Assembly: GCF_002814095.1 (NCBI RefSeq) | Contig: NZ_CP021916.1 | Location: forward strand, 1 to 64,000 | Direction: 5' to 3' | DNA: 64,000 nucleotides | Source: Sagittula sp. P11 | GTDB lineage: Bacteria; Pseudomonadota; Alphaproteobacteria; Rhodobacterales; Rhodobacteraceae | Part shown: positions 33,784 through 42,729 of the stretch, piece after piece | Numbering within the stretch: position 1 is the first letter of the stretch | Layout of the letters: each line of letters starts with the position of its first letter | Program-made: the position numbers and the translations under genes | Notes under the pieces: generated by a model | Told to the model about the DNA's origin: nothing | Seen by the model: the letters and a program-made list of their open reading frames with translations, nothing else | Database searches by the model: none

Positions 33784-36294
33784 TTATTCTGCTGGAGCAG
33801 GAGTGGCGGCTGCCATCTCTGCCGGGATTGCGCGCTGCTCGTCCATCGCAGGCGCGATGCGCCGCAGCCGCAGGGCATTGGTCAGAACAAACACCGAGGA
33901 CAACGCCATCGCACCCGCCGCAAGGATTGGTGACAGGAGCAACCCAAAGGCCGGATAGAGCACCCCGGCAGCGACCGGAATAAGTGCCACGTTGTAGGCA
34001 AAGGCCCAGAACAGGTTCTGCCGGATGTTGCGCATGGTCCGCCGCGATACTTCGAAGGCGTTCACCACGCCGCGCAAATCGCCCGACATCAGGACGACAT
34101 CCGCAGATTCGATGGCCACATCGGTGCCGGTTCCAATGGCGATGCCCACATCGGCATGCGCCAGCGCCGGGGCGTCGTTGATCCCGTCGCCGACAAAGGC
34201 GATGCGCTTTTTCCCTTGGCGCAAACTGTCGAGCGCCGCAACCTTGCCGTCCGGCAGGACGCCGGCGATGACGTGGTCGATACCGGTTTCGCGGGCGATG
34301 GCTTCGGCGGTTTCGCGTTTGTCGCCGGTGATCATCGCAACCGCAAGACCCTTTTCGTGCAGCGCTGCGATGGCTGCGCGGCTTGCCGGTTTGACCGGAT
34401 CGGCCACGCCGATCACGGCGGCGACACGCCCATCTATGGCAGCGTAAAGCGCCGTGCGACCCTTGCTTGCGATTTTCGTTTCCTCTGGAGCCAATGCCGA
34501 GACGTCAATGCCTTCGCGCGCCATGTAGCGGTCGGCCCCAACCAACACCTCCACGTCTTCGACCACGGCGCGCACGCCGTAACCTGTGACCGATTGAAAG
34601 CCTTCGGCCGCCACAAGAGGTGCGCCCTCGGCCCGCGCGGCCCGCACGATGGCGTCCGCGACAGGATGCTCGGAGAGCGACTCCACGGCAGCGATCTTCG
34701 AGAGCGTTGTTGGGCGATCGAACCCTTCCGCCAGCACAAGGTCAGTCAGTGCGGGTCGCCCCTCGGTCACCGTGCCTGTTTTGTCGAGGGCGACCACATC
34801 AACGGAATCAAGTTGCTGCAAGGCGTCACCTTTACGGAACAGGACACCCATTTCCGCAGCACGTCCCGTCCCGACCATGATCGAGGTCGGCGTCGCAAGC
34901 CCCATCGCGCAGGGGCACGCGATGATGAGCACCGACACACCGGCGACCAGCGCCATCGTCAGGGCCGGATCAGGCCCGAAAAACAGCCAGACCAGCACGG
35001 TCGCCGCCGCGATCGCCATCACGGCAGGCACGAACCACAAGGTGATCCGGTCGACCAATCCCTGGATCGGCAGTTTGGCGCCCTGGGCCTCTTCGACCAT
35101 GCGAATAATCTGCGCCAGGGTCGTGTCGGCGCCGACCCGCGTGGCGAGGAACTGCAGGCTTCCGGCGCCGTTGACCGTCCCGCCGGTCACCGTATCTCCG
35201 GCACCTTTTTCAGCGGGGATCGGCTCGCCTGTCAGCATGCTTTCGTCGACGCGGCTGGTCCCCTCGATGACCTCGCCATCGACCGCGATGCGTTCACCAG
35301 GGCGCACGATGACGATGTCACCCTGAACCAGCGCATCGATCTCGATCTCGACGCTTTCTCCGTCCCGCATCACGCGTGCAGTCCGCGCCTGAAGCCCTAA
35401 TAGCTTCTGGATGGCCGCGCCCGTTCTCCCCTTGGCGCGCGCTTCAAGAAACCGCCCCAGAAGGATCAGAACGACGATGACCGCTGCCGCCTCGAAATAG
35501 ACGGTGCGCAGCGTGTCAGGCAGGACCGACGGTACGAATGTCGCAACCACGGAATAAAGGTAAGCCGCCCCGGTGCCGACCGCGACGAGGCTGTTCATGT
35601 CGGGGGCACCCCGGAACAAGGCCGGGAAACCCTTGGTGTAAAACGTCCGGCCCGGGCCGAAGAGAACGATTGTCGTCAGCACGAACTGAAGAAGCCAACT
35701 CGTCTGCTGGCCAATCGTGGTCTCGATCAGCATATGAACGGCCGGAATGACGTGGCCACCCATTTCGATCAGGAAGACCGGCAAGGCGAGGATGGCCGCA
35801 AAGGTGACCCGTTTGGCAAGCGCCTGAGCCTCTTCCTCCTTGCGCGCAACTCTGTCGTCACCGGCCTGGGCCGTTGCCACGGTTGCTGGATACCCTGCCG
35901 CGCCGCTTGATTCGATCAGATCGGATGTCGTGACAAGACCTTCGACGTAAACGACCGTCGCCGTCTCTGAGGCGAGGTTGACGTTCACCTCGACCACCCC
36001 GGGCACCGCGGCAAGCGCCTTATCGACCCGCCCGACGCAAGAGGCACAGGACATCGCTGCAATCGTGAGTTCGGCCCTGGCCTTCCGCGCGGGGTAGCCC
36101 AGCTCGCGAAGGGATTCGATGATGTCGGGAATGCGCTTGAGCGCGTCCACGCTCATGCGAGCAGTTTCCGAGGCAAGGTTCACCGACACATCCTCTACGC
36201 CGTCGATTGCATTCAATGCGCGATCGACCCTGCCAACGCAGGACGCGCATGACATGCCTTCGATCGGCAGGCTGATCTGTTTGGGTTCGGGCAT
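33784..36294 (-). CDS. copA: CopA Cu(I)-exporting P1B-1 ATPase
   Basis: An 836-residue ATPase from ATG 36294, chosen because AGGTGA lies just upstream; ATG 36315 is only about 10 bases past the -10. It has two HMA domains ([15 protein letters not shown] near residue 14; [15 protein letters not shown] near 81), the membrane site [23 protein letters not shown] and [11 protein letters not shown]. This is the standard Cu(I) exporter to the periplasm. The two HMA domains are near repeats. A CueR promoter lies directly upstream and cueR just downstream. Confidence 0.92.
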   Translation of the reverse strand: MPEPKQISLPIEGMSCASCVGRVDRALNAIDGVEDVSVNLASETARMSVDALKRIPDIIESLRELGYPARKARAELTIAAMSCASCVGRVDKALAAVPGVVEVNVNLASETATVVYVEGLVTTSDLIESSGAAGYPATVATAQAGDDRVARKEEEAQALAKRVTFAAILALPVFLIEMGGHVIPAVHMLIETTIGQQTSWLLQFVLTTIVLFGPGRTFYTKGFPALFRGAPDMNSLVAVGTGAAYLYSVVATFVPSVLPDTLRTVYFEAAAVIVVLILLGRFLEARAKGRTGAAIQKLLGLQARTARVMRDGESVEIEIDALVQGDIVIVRPGERIAVDGEVIEGTSRVDESMLTGEPIPAEKGAGDTVTGGTVNGAGSLQFLATRVGADTTLAQIIRMVEEAQGAKLPIQGLVDRITLWFVPAVMAIAAATVLVWLFFGPDPALTMALVAGVSVLIIACPCAMGLATPTSIMVGTGRAAEMGVLFRKGDALQQLDSVDVVALDKTGTVTEGRPALTDLVLAEGFDRPTTLSKIAAVESLSEHPVADAIVRAARAEGAPLVAAEGFQSVTGYGVRAVVEDVEVLVGADRYMAREGIDVSALAPEETKIASKGRTALYAAIDGRVAAVIGVADPVKPASRAAIAALHEKGLAVAMITGDKRETAEAIARETGIDHVIAGVLPDGKVAALDSLRQGKKRIAFVGDGINDAPALAHADVGIAIGTGTDVAIESADVVLMSGDLRGVVNAFEVSRRTMRNIRQNLFWAFAYNVALIPVAAGVLYPAFGLLLSPILAAGAMALSSVFVLTNALRLRRIAPAMDEQRAIPAEMAAATPAPAE

Positions 36295-36324
36295 ATGTGT
36301 CACCTGTTTTTCCATTCGAAGTGG

Positions 36325-36355
36325 AATATGAGGCTTCCAGTTACTGGAGGGTCAA
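36325..36355 (-). promoter_or_regulatory. CueR-type promoter of copA
   Basis: Minus strand: -35 TTGACC, 19-bp spacer CTCCAGTAACTGGAAGCCT and -10 CATATT. The dyad is CTCCAG/CTGGAAG. It is back to back with the copZ promoter, 28 bases apart. Confidence 0.8.
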
Positions 36356-36383
36356 TGGGAGGGCGCCAAATAAATTTCTTCAC

Positions 36384-36414
36384 TTGACCTTCCAGCGGGG
36401 GGAAGCCCCATGTC
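36384..36414 (+). promoter_or_regulatory. CueR-type promoter of copZ
   Basis: -35 TTGACC, 19-bp spacer TTCCAGCGGGGGGAAGCCC and -10 CATGTC. The dyad is TTCC...GGAA. The leader of about 26 bases carries AAGGAG before ATG 36447. Confidence 0.8.
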
Positions 36415-36446
36415 ACCGATAGAAATCAGATCAAGGAGTGGTTCCG

Positions 36447-36647
36447 ATGAAGTTCAGCGTTCCGGACATGAGCTGTGGGCATTGCACCGCAGCAATCGAA
36501 AGCGCGGTGAAGAGCGCAGATCCGAATGCAGGCGTAGAATGTGACCTTTCTGCCCGACAGGTGCATGTCGACAGCGTGTTACCAGCCGATCAGGTCCAAG
36601 CGATCATTCGGGATGCGGGCTACAACGTGGAACCTGCGGCCGCTTGA
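36447..36647 (+). CDS. copZ: CopZ-type copper chaperone
   Basis: A 66-residue HMA-domain protein. The metal motif is PDMSCGHCTAAIE, followed by the ferredoxin-like fold and ending DAGYNVEP. It carries Cu(I) in the cytoplasm, probably to CopA. ATG 36447 is set by AAGGAG eight bases upstream. It is divergent from copA, each with its own CueR promoter. Confidence 0.88.
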   Translation: MKFSVPDMSCGHCTAAIESAVKSADPNAGVECDLSARQVHVDSVLPADQVQAIIRDAGYNVEPAAA

Positions 36648-36651
36648 TGCA

Positions 36652-36683
36652 GTGCCTGGACCACCCAAGGGTGGTCCGGGCAC
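36652..36683. terminator. Bidirectional hairpin between copZ and dsbA
   Basis: A strong hairpin GGACCACCC/GGGTGGTCC extended by GTGCC/GGGCAC, lying between the converging copZ and DsbA-like genes. It is followed by AATTTC rightward. It probably ends both transcripts. Confidence 0.65.
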
Positions 36684-36689
36684 AGAATT

Positions 36690-37421
36690 TCAGTCTTCGA
36701 CTTTGCGGGCTTCCTCGACCAAGTCGGCAAGCTGCGCCTTTTCGACGAAGCCCGGGACCAGCGCATCCCCGATCACGAAAGACGGCGTGCCGTTAAAGCC
36801 CAGAGCTTGGGTCAGTTGCATGGAGGTCGCAATGTGCTCTTCGACCTCGGGGGCCTCCATGTCCTTGCGCAACTGCGCGATATCCAGGCCGATCTCCTCG
36901 GCCACGCGCAGCACGGAGGCCTCTTCCGCGCGGCCTTCCAGCCCCATCATTGCCCAGTGAAACTCTTCGTATTTGTCCTGCTTGCGCGCTGCCAAGGCCG
37001 CTTTCGCGGCAAACACCGATCCGTCTCCGAGAATGGGCCATTCACGATAGACGAGGCGAATGTTGGGATCGTCTTCGATCAAAGCCCGCACCTCGGGTTT
37101 GACCCGCCGACAATAGGGACAGTTGTAGTCGAAAAATTCCACAACAGTGACGTCCCCTTCCAGGTTGCCGAGAACCGGCGCATTCGGATCGTTCTCGATC
37201 AGATCGCGCTGGTCATTCAGAACTTGGGCCTGACTGAGCTCCTGCGCTTGCGCCTGCCTTTGTTCGAGGATCGCCACGGCCTCCATGACAATCTCCGGGT
37301 TCTCGCGGATTGCCTCGAGCACAAGTTCCTTGACCCGGGACTCTGACAGTTCGTCCGCGAGTGCCGGTATCGGAAGCAAGGCAGCTATCGCGACCGTCGT
37401 GAAGGCTTGTCTGAAACGCAT
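36690..37421 (-). CDS. DsbA-like thiol oxidoreductase (ScsC/BdbD group)
   Basis: A 243-residue periplasmic protein: signal peptide cut near ALADE, then a helical N-terminal extension (ESRVKELVLEAIRENPEIVM), as in ScsC-like proteins that form oligomers. The thioredoxin domain has FFDYNCPYCRRVKPE and the cis-Pro loop FNGTPSFVIG. It is the last gene of the eight-gene cytochrome/MCO operon. ScsC partners with ScsB, and a ScsB-like gene lies at 43012, so the pair may protect copper-damaged thiols. Confidence 0.85.
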   Translation of the reverse strand: MRFRQAFTTVAIAALLPIPALADELSESRVKELVLEAIRENPEIVMEAVAILEQRQAQAQELSQAQVLNDQRDLIENDPNAPVLGNLEGDVTVVEFFDYNCPYCRRVKPEVRALIEDDPNIRLVYREWPILGDGSVFAAKAALAARKQDKYEEFHWAMMGLEGRAEEASVLRVAEEIGLDIAQLRKDMEAPEVEEHIATSMQLTQALGFNGTPSFVIGDALVPGFVEKAQLADLVEEARKVED

Positions 37422-37422
37422 T

Positions 37423-37905
37423 TTAGTTCTCTCCCCGTTGTTCGTCGGCTTCTGTCCGCGCGGCCTGGACTTCGCGGATGCGGTCTGGCCAGGTGGACCG
37501 GATGAAGGCCAGGATGTTGTGAATTTGCTGGTCGGTCAGCACGTCTGCGAAACCGGGCATGCCACTGTCGAATTCGACGCCCTGACGCGCCAGAAGCGCC
37601 GCACCCCCCAGTTTTGTGTAATCGAAGAGCAGGCTGTCAGGATGATGCCAGGTGTGACCCGTCTCATCATGTGGTGGTGCTGGCAGGCGCCCATCCGCGC
37701 CGGGCGTTCGCCATTCCGGCTGGCCTTCCAGACCCGCGCCATGACAAGACGCACAGTTTTCTGCGTAGAGCAACGCGCCTTCTTCGATGTCGTAGCTCTC
37801 CGCCCTGGACGCGCTGCCGACATCCGAGGATGCACTGGTCGAGAGCCAATACGTGAAGGCGGCTGCTGCGACAGTGATCGGAAGGGACCAAACGAGATAT
37901 TTCAT
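37423..37905 (-). CDS. Membrane-anchored c-type cytochrome
   Basis: ATG 37905 gives a 160-residue protein with an N-terminal anchor (KYLVWSLPITVAAAAFTYWL). A single heme site CASCHGAG is followed by a His-rich stretch (PPHDETGHTWHHPDS) and an axial-Met region SGMPGFADVLTD. The start overlaps the stop of the upstream multicopper oxidase, so the two are coupled. It may accept electrons from that oxidase or pass them on. Confidence 0.82.
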   Translation of the reverse strand: MKYLVWSLPITVAAAAFTYWLSTSASSDVGSASRAESYDIEEGALLYAENCASCHGAGLEGQPEWRTPGADGRLPAPPHDETGHTWHHPDSLLFDYTKLGGAALLARQGVEFDSGMPGFADVLTDQQIHNILAFIRSTWPDRIREVQAARTEADEQRGEN

Positions 37906-39296
37906 GTGACCCGTATCCAGGTTGTCATGCCAGATGCGGCGTGGCTGAGCATGTGGCAATGGAACAGCCACTTGCCGGGATTGTCTGCCGTAAAGGCGAT
38001 CTCCCGGGACTCGTTGCCGGCCAACAGGATCGTGTCCCGCATCGGCCCGAACGCGCCGTCGGGGCGCAGCTCGCGGAAATGCATCCCGTGCAGGTGCATC
38101 GCATGTGGGAAAACGGTCTGGTTCTCGATCTTCAGGCGCACCGGCTCGTTCAGGGATAGATCGGCCAGTGGCGTGTAGGTCATTTCGGCGACATCATTCA
38201 GGGCCCAGAATTTGCCCGCTTGGGCAAGCTGACGGAATCCAAGACGTTCCCCGCCAAGCAATGCGGACTCCATTCGCCCCATTGCCCCGCCGGACATGAC
38301 CAGTCGCAAATCACGCGCATCGGCAAGGTCCGGGGCGTGTGCCGCGGGGTTCGGCGGCAACGGCAGTGGCTTGCCTCTTGGTACTGAACTGGCTGTGCCG
38401 TTGACCAGAAAACTCACCAACGGGGTCAGTTGATCATCATCGCCGATGCGAAGCAATTGGGCGGTGCCGCCTTCGTCTTCGGTCACATCCACAATTAAGT
38501 CGACGCGCTGTGCCGGGCCGAGGATCAACTCGCCGTCAACCGACTGGGGTTGGCCGGTTGGCATTCCATCCACGGCCACCGTCCAGCCACTGAATCCAGA
38601 GAGCCTCAGCGGGAAAATTCGAGCGCTTGCTGCGTTGATGATCCGCAAGCGAATGCGCTCGTTGCGCTGCGCGGGCAAGGTCAGGTCATAGCGCCCGTTG
38701 GTCGTGATAAAGTTGCCGGTACGTCCACCGTGGCTCATCATCATGGGCTGTTCGAAATTGTCGAACAGCTGCCCGCTCTCAGGGTCGAGCAACCAGTCCT
38801 CCAGAACGATGACTTCCTCGCGGTCGATGTCCGGTCCATCGACCTCTTCGACGATCAAGGCACCGCGCAGACCACGCGCGACTTGCTCGTATGAGCGATT
38901 ATGCGCGTGATACCAATAGGTGCCCGCGTCCGGTACGACGAAGTCGTAGTCAAAGGTTCCACCCGGCGCTACGGCCTCTTGGGTCAGCCCTGAAACGCCA
39001 TCCATCGCGTTGTCGATCCGGATTCCGTGCCAGTGAACCGAACTGGGATCGGGTACCTCGTTGCGAAACCTGCGACGCACCCGATCGCCTTGTGTGACCC
39101 TGATTTCCGGGGCCGGAACGAGGCCGTCATAGCCCCAGATCTCTGTTTCCGGGTAGGTGTCCGGAAGAAGCTGTCGACGTGCAACCTTGGCAATCAGGTC
39201 CTCGAACGGGGTCGCGGCAAAAGCCGACTGCGGGATGGCCGCCGCGCAGGCCGCCAGTGTTGCATGGCGCAAGAAATCCCGACGTGTTTGTCTCAT
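37902..39296 (-). CDS. Tat-exported multicopper oxidase, copy 2
   Basis: A 464-residue oxidase with a Tat signal (QTRRDFLRHATLAACAAAI). The copper sites are HWHGIRID, YWYHAHNRS, HAMHLHGMHF and FHCHMLSHAASGM. A Met cluster (QPMMMSHGG) and SGGAMGRMES may bind substrate Cu(I). It is distinct from copy 1 at 29589. It is embedded among c-type cytochrome genes, suggesting electrons may go to a cytochrome. Confidence 0.85.
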   Translation of the reverse strand: MRQTRRDFLRHATLAACAAAIPQSAFAATPFEDLIAKVARRQLLPDTYPETEIWGYDGLVPAPEIRVTQGDRVRRRFRNEVPDPSSVHWHGIRIDNAMDGVSGLTQEAVAPGGTFDYDFVVPDAGTYWYHAHNRSYEQVARGLRGALIVEEVDGPDIDREEVIVLEDWLLDPESGQLFDNFEQPMMMSHGGRTGNFITTNGRYDLTLPAQRNERIRLRIINAASARIFPLRLSGFSGWTVAVDGMPTGQPQSVDGELILGPAQRVDLIVDVTEDEGGTAQLLRIGDDDQLTPLVSFLVNGTASSVPRGKPLPLPPNPAAHAPDLADARDLRLVMSGGAMGRMESALLGGERLGFRQLAQAGKFWALNDVAEMTYTPLADLSLNEPVRLKIENQTVFPHAMHLHGMHFRELRPDGAFGPMRDTILLAGNESREIAFTADNPGKWLFHCHMLSHAASGMTTWIRVT

Positions 39297-39312
39297 TTCG
39301 ATCCTCGAGAAA

Positions 39313-39333
39313 GCGGGGGCGTGTTGCCCCCGC
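39313..39333. other. Intra-operon hairpin before the multicopper oxidase gene
   Basis: Perfect 8-bp GC stem GCGGGGGC/GCCCCCGC with a five-base loop between two genes of one operon. It lacks a U-tract, so it may stabilise one side of a processed mRNA rather than end transcription. Confidence 0.5.
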
Positions 39334-39339
39334 GTGGTG

Positions 39340-40257
39340 TTAGTTCGACGCGGGGTTCTCCGCCTCGACCGTGTCCTTGTTCAGCAGGAAAAGCGCCATC
39401 GCTTCGCGATCGGCAGGTGTCAGAAACCGAGTTCCCTCGCGAACCACTTCCGCCATGCTGCCGCCGAAAGCATCGCCCGAAGGGGTGATGCCGGTCTGGA
39501 GCGCATAAGCGAGGTTTGAAACCGTCCAGTCATTTTTGACCAGGTCTTTTGGCCGTATCGCGGGGGCCTTGCTGCCACCGGGAAGCTGGGCGTTGCCTGC
39601 AAAGGAAGCACCGATATCGCGGCCTCCCGCAAGATTGCGCGGCGTATGGCAGGCTCCGCAATGTGCCGCACCGCGCACCAATTCCCGTCCTCGATTCCAT
39701 GCGTCGCTTCGCCCTTCAATCGGTTCGGTATCCGGATCGTAGAAGAACGCCGCTCGCCAGAGCTTCAGCCCCCATCGTTGGTCGAATGGGAAGCTGACAT
39801 CATTTTCTGGTGCAGGCTCGTCCACGGGCGGCACGGTTTGAAACGCCGCCCAGAGGTCAGCGATATCCTGATCAGAAAAATCCGCATAGAAGGTGTACGG
39901 GAAAGACGGATAGTACGGCGTTCCATCGGGGCCGATGCCTTGCCGCACGGCTTTTGCGAACTGTTCTGCCGTCCATTCGCCCATGCCATGTTCCGGGTCT
40001 GTCGTCAGGTTGGGCGGGTAGAACGTTCCGAACGGGGTTTCGAGCGGCGCCCCTCCGGCAAGTGGTGCGCCGCCCGCTTCAAAATTGGTATGACAGGCAA
40101 TGCACCCACTGGCGCGCGCCAGATATGCGCCCCGGTCGACATTGCCCTCTATTGCAATCGGAGTCACTGCACTGCCGACAGGCCATGCAATCACGACGCC
40201 GAGGCTGGCCGCGCCCAGCACGGCGGCCCCGCTGACGAGTGTCAAGAACCGGCGCAT
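39340..40257 (-). CDS. Diheme c-type cytochrome
   Basis: A 305-residue protein with an N-terminal anchor (RRFLTLVSGAAVLGAASLG). It has two heme sites, SGCIACHTN and AHCGACHTP, each followed by Met-containing segments. It resembles the cytochrome subunits of membrane dehydrogenases and thiosulfate/sulfite enzymes, but no dehydrogenase gene is nearby. In this operon it is likely an electron carrier for the oxidase. It ends 43 bases before the MCO gene, with a hairpin between. Confidence 0.82.
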   Translation of the reverse strand: MRRFLTLVSGAAVLGAASLGVVIAWPVGSAVTPIAIEGNVDRGAYLARASGCIACHTNFEAGGAPLAGGAPLETPFGTFYPPNLTTDPEHGMGEWTAEQFAKAVRQGIGPDGTPYYPSFPYTFYADFSDQDIADLWAAFQTVPPVDEPAPENDVSFPFDQRWGLKLWRAAFFYDPDTEPIEGRSDAWNRGRELVRGAAHCGACHTPRNLAGGRDIGASFAGNAQLPGGSKAPAIRPKDLVKNDWTVSNLAYALQTGITPSGDAFGGSMAEVVREGTRFLTPADREAMALFLLNKDTVEAENPASN

Positions 40258-40259
40258 GG

Positions 40260-40853
40260 TCAGTCTTCTTCCGCCCGGAAGCGTTCATGGCATGCGGAAC
40301 AGACCTGGGTCGTCATCGCGAATGCTGCGTCGGCGGGCATTTCGGCAATGGCGGCCGCATCCATCATGTCGCCTCGGCCCATCATCGTGCTCCCGCCCAT
40401 CATGGTTGTATCGCCTCCCATCATTGACCCGCCGCCCATCATCGAGGCGCCATCCATGGAGGTATTGCCGCTCATGCCGCCCAATCCATTGTCGGCTGCG
40501 CGTTCCAGGCCCTCAGAGTATTCTTCCAGCTGACTTGCCAATGCCGCGAAGCGCTCCCAGTCGGTCCACACCTCGTCCTTGGCTTCCGAGGGCATGCCCC
40601 CTGTGCCCTCTGGGAACAGCTTTGTCATGCTCTCACCGGCGTGCTGCTGGAACAGGCGCGCGGCATCGCGCACTGTTTCTGCGTCATAGGCCGTTTCGCC
40701 CCGCATCATCGGGGCCACGGTCTTGACCGCCTTCCCCATTGCAAGCATGGCATCCATGCGCTCTTTCACGATGCCGGTGGCACCGCTATGCGCGAATGCC
40801 GTGACCGCAGTACCTGCAATCAACACTGCCGCTACGATAGTCGTCTTTTTCAT
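40260..40853 (-). CDS. Cytochrome c-prime with a Met-rich insertion
   Basis: A 197-residue exported protein (signal cut near AFAHS). It has a four-helix cytochrome c-prime layout: KERMDAMLAMGKAVK, TVRDAARLFQQHAG, WERFAALASQLEEY and a C-terminal heme site QVCSACHERFR at 183-193. Between helices 3 and 4, residues about 124-165 form an insertion with 12 methionines in repeats such as SMMGGG and TMMGGS. Usual family members are about 40 residues shorter. The insertion looks like a Cu(I)/Ag(I) site close to the heme. Confidence 0.8.
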   Translation of the reverse strand: MKKTTIVAAVLIAGTAVTAFAHSGATGIVKERMDAMLAMGKAVKTVAPMMRGETAYDAETVRDAARLFQQHAGESMTKLFPEGTGGMPSEAKDEVWTDWERFAALASQLEEYSEGLERAADNGLGGMSGNTSMDGASMMGGGSMMGGDTTMMGGSTMMGRGDMMDAAAIAEMPADAAFAMTTQVCSACHERFRAEED

Positions 40854-40896
40854 GTCTTCGATCCTTCTTTGGGTCTGCTTTTCGAGCGATGTGAAA

Positions 40897-41223
40897 TCAG
40901 ACCCACCGTCGGGGCGGTGGAGGATCGCTGATCGGGCGCAATTCGGTTCGTTGGATCGCGCCGTCTTGCATGACGGCTTTCAGAAAAGAAGGCTCGTACG
41001 CCATGTTCGGCTGAAGCAATAACGCTGCCGGGACAGAACAATCGAGGCCTGGATGGCAGTGGCCAGAGGCCTCGGTCGATGGCCCTGCGTCTTCGTGACC
41101 ATGGTATTCCTGCCCCAACGACGTTTCACCATGATATACCGGCGCCTCTGGCACCCCGAGAACTACAAGGAAAAGGCCGAAAACGGCCGACAGAATCCAT
41201 CGGTTCGTCTTCGACCAACGCAT
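40897..41223 (-). CDS. Exported His/Cys-containing small protein, unassigned
   Basis: A 108-residue protein with one N-terminal helix (WILSAVFGLFLVVLGVP). A hydrophilic part follows with histidines and two cysteines (EYHGHEDAG, SGHCHPGLDCSVPAAL), then a Pro-rich end. It recalls the small DUF2946-like proteins near copper genes, without a firm match. Its start overlaps the stop of the upstream cytochrome gene (TGATG). Metal binding by the His/Cys cluster is plausible. Confidence 0.6.
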   Translation of the reverse strand: MRWSKTNRWILSAVFGLFLVVLGVPEAPVYHGETSLGQEYHGHEDAGPSTEASGHCHPGLDCSVPAALLLQPNMAYEPSFLKAVMQDGAIQRTELRPISDPPPPRRWV

Positions 41224-41681
41224 CAGTTGATCCCGTTGGCCCGCTGCAATTCGCGGACATAGGCGGCCACCATCTTGACGTCTCCTTGGGTCAATCCCTC
41301 GATCTTAGGCATATTACCGAAATTCCAGTGATGTGCACGGACGCCGTTTTGAGCTGCCAGAACAAAAGCCATGTCCGAATGGTGGCTCGGTTCGTAGATC
41401 TTGTGCACGAGAGGCGGCGCAACACCGTTGCGACCGGCGGCATTTTCGCCGTGACACTCGGAACATTTTGCCTCGAATATGTTCTTCCCAAGCGCCGCCT
41501 GCTGCGAGAGTGCGTCAGGCAGCTGGACCTGGACGATCGGATCGCCTTCGGCAATCTCGCTTGTGTCAGGTGGCGTCATGGAGTGGCCAACCGCTAAATC
41601 TTCGGCTCCAACGAACTGCCAAACGGCAAAACCCCCGCCGATAACAAAAACGGCACCAATCAGCGCAGTTAATTTGTCCAT
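41223..41681 (-). CDS. Membrane-anchored c-type cytochrome
   Basis: ATG 41681 gives a 152-residue protein with an N-terminal anchor (LTALIGAVFVIGGGFAVWQF). It has a single heme site AKCSECHGENAAG and an axial-Met region FGNMPKIEGLTQ. It resembles cytochrome c551/c-552 carriers. An upstream start would run into an unrelated hydrophilic stretch and is rejected. It is second in the eight-gene operon, after L,D-transpeptidase copy 4. Confidence 0.82.
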   Translation of the reverse strand: MDKLTALIGAVFVIGGGFAVWQFVGAEDLAVGHSMTPPDTSEIAEGDPIVQVQLPDALSQQAALGKNIFEAKCSECHGENAAGRNGVAPPLVHKIYEPSHHSDMAFVLAAQNGVRAHHWNFGNMPKIEGLTQGDVKMVAAYVRELQRANGIN

Positions 41682-41709
41682 GCCTGTATCTTCCGCCTTG
41701 CCCGTTGGG

Positions 41710-42270
41710 TCAGATGAGTTTGACTTGAGTGCCGACAGGCGCTCGCTCGTAGACTTCCTCGATCTGTTCGTTGAACAAACCGATGCAGCCGTTTGACGAC
41801 CGGCGGCCGATCTTGCGCGTGTCCTGTGTCCCGTGAATACGGTAGTACTGCCACGACAGGTACAGTGCGCGAGTACCCAAGGGGTTGTCCGGATCACCCC
41901 CCTCGATACGTGCCGGCCATTCCGGATTGCGTTCCCGCATGGAGGGCGTCGGCGCCCAACTGGGGTTTTTGCGTTTTTCCACCACTTCAGTGTAACCGCG
42001 TTTGGTGAGTTCGTCGGTCAGCGGAACGGATGTCGGGTAAATCCGCATCTCGCCGTCCGCTGTCCAGTGCTGTAGCGCCATCGTCACGGTGTCTGAGATG
42101 ATGATCCCTTTGCCGAGCGTGTCGAAATGGTCTTGCCAGTCATGAACTCGGAAAGAAGAAATGTTGCGGCGAATGGTTTCGGCTCGAACCACGCTTGGTG
42201 CAACCAAAGCGACAGCCGCATACCCCAACAGGCTTCGTCGATTGATCTTGTTGTTTCGCGATGTCGTCAT
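41710..42270 (-). CDS. L,D-transpeptidase (YkuD), copy 4
   Basis: A 186-residue protein with a Tat-like signal (KINRRSLLGYAAVALVAP). The YkuD domain has YYRIHGTQDTRKIG and RRSSNGCIGLF. Cysteine and histidine are present, but the usual Arg two residues after the Cys is Gly here (NGCIG). It is first in the eight-gene cytochrome operon. The altered residue may change substrate use rather than abolish activity. Confidence 0.8.
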   Translation of the reverse strand: MTTSRNNKINRRSLLGYAAVALVAPSVVRAETIRRNISSFRVHDWQDHFDTLGKGIIISDTVTMALQHWTADGEMRIYPTSVPLTDELTKRGYTEVVEKRKNPSWAPTPSMRERNPEWPARIEGGDPDNPLGTRALYLSWQYYRIHGTQDTRKIGRRSSNGCIGLFNEQIEEVYERAPVGTQVKLI

Positions 42271-42349
42271 GACACACTCCTAGCCTACGGTTTGTACATG
42301 TCTTTTACGGGAGACCCGGCATCAGGCAACCTGACAAGGCCGCGAGAAG

Positions 42350-42397
42350 TGTATCCATTTGTATCCTTGACCTTACCCTGCTGGAGGGTCGCAAATG
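42350..42397 (+). promoter_or_regulatory. CueR-type promoter with adjoining TGTATCC direct repeats
   Basis: -35 TTGACC at 42367, 19-bp spacer TTACCCTGCTGGAGGGTCG and -10 CAAATG at 42392. Immediately upstream, TGTATCC occurs at 42350 and 42360, exactly 10 bases apart. A related TTTGTATC/GATACAAA dyad precedes the two-component operon at 51913, so a response regulator may also act here. Confidence 0.6.
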
Positions 42398-42425
42398 ACG
42401 CCAGGAACGAGACAAAGAGGGTGTC

Positions 42426-42728
42426 ATGGACGACGAAAATCCCAAGAATAAGCCGATTACAGACAAGCTCATGCATTACGGAATGATGGCGTGTTGCATT
42501 GTGATGCTGTTGCCCGTGATCGGTTTTTTTCTCGCTGGCGGAACGCTTGCGGGTATGTGGGGCAATGCATCGGCTTTCGCCCCGCTCCTGTTGTGCGTTG
42601 GAGCGCATCTTGTGATGCATAGATTCATGGGGAAATCGTGCCATTCCGACAAGGCAAACGATACTATCGAGGAAGCGCCCGAGCCCATAAGTTCCGTGAT
42701 TCCTAGCGTCGCCCGCAACAGGCAGTGA
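42426..42728 (+). CDS. Small DUF2933-like membrane protein
   Basis: A 100-residue protein with two membrane helices (LMHYGMMACCIVMLLPVIGF and ASAFAPLLLCVGAHLVMH). Paired cysteines, histidines and methionines (GMMACCIVM, HRFMGKSCHSD) lie at the membrane edges. This matches the general look of DUF2933 proteins near copper genes. It follows the CueR promoter with AAGAGG near the start. Possible role: metal binding at the membrane. Confidence 0.65.
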   Translation: MDDENPKNKPITDKLMHYGMMACCIVMLLPVIGFFLAGGTLAGMWGNASAFAPLLLCVGAHLVMHRFMGKSCHSDKANDTIEEAPEPISSVIPSVARNRQ

Positions 42729-42729
42729 T

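Noticed and set aside
40500..40700. Repeated ATCAT units seen near Met-rich genes as a possible DNA repeat array
   Set aside because: They are codon-level echoes of Met/Gly repeats in the proteins at 26615 and 40260, not a separate DNA element or CRISPR.
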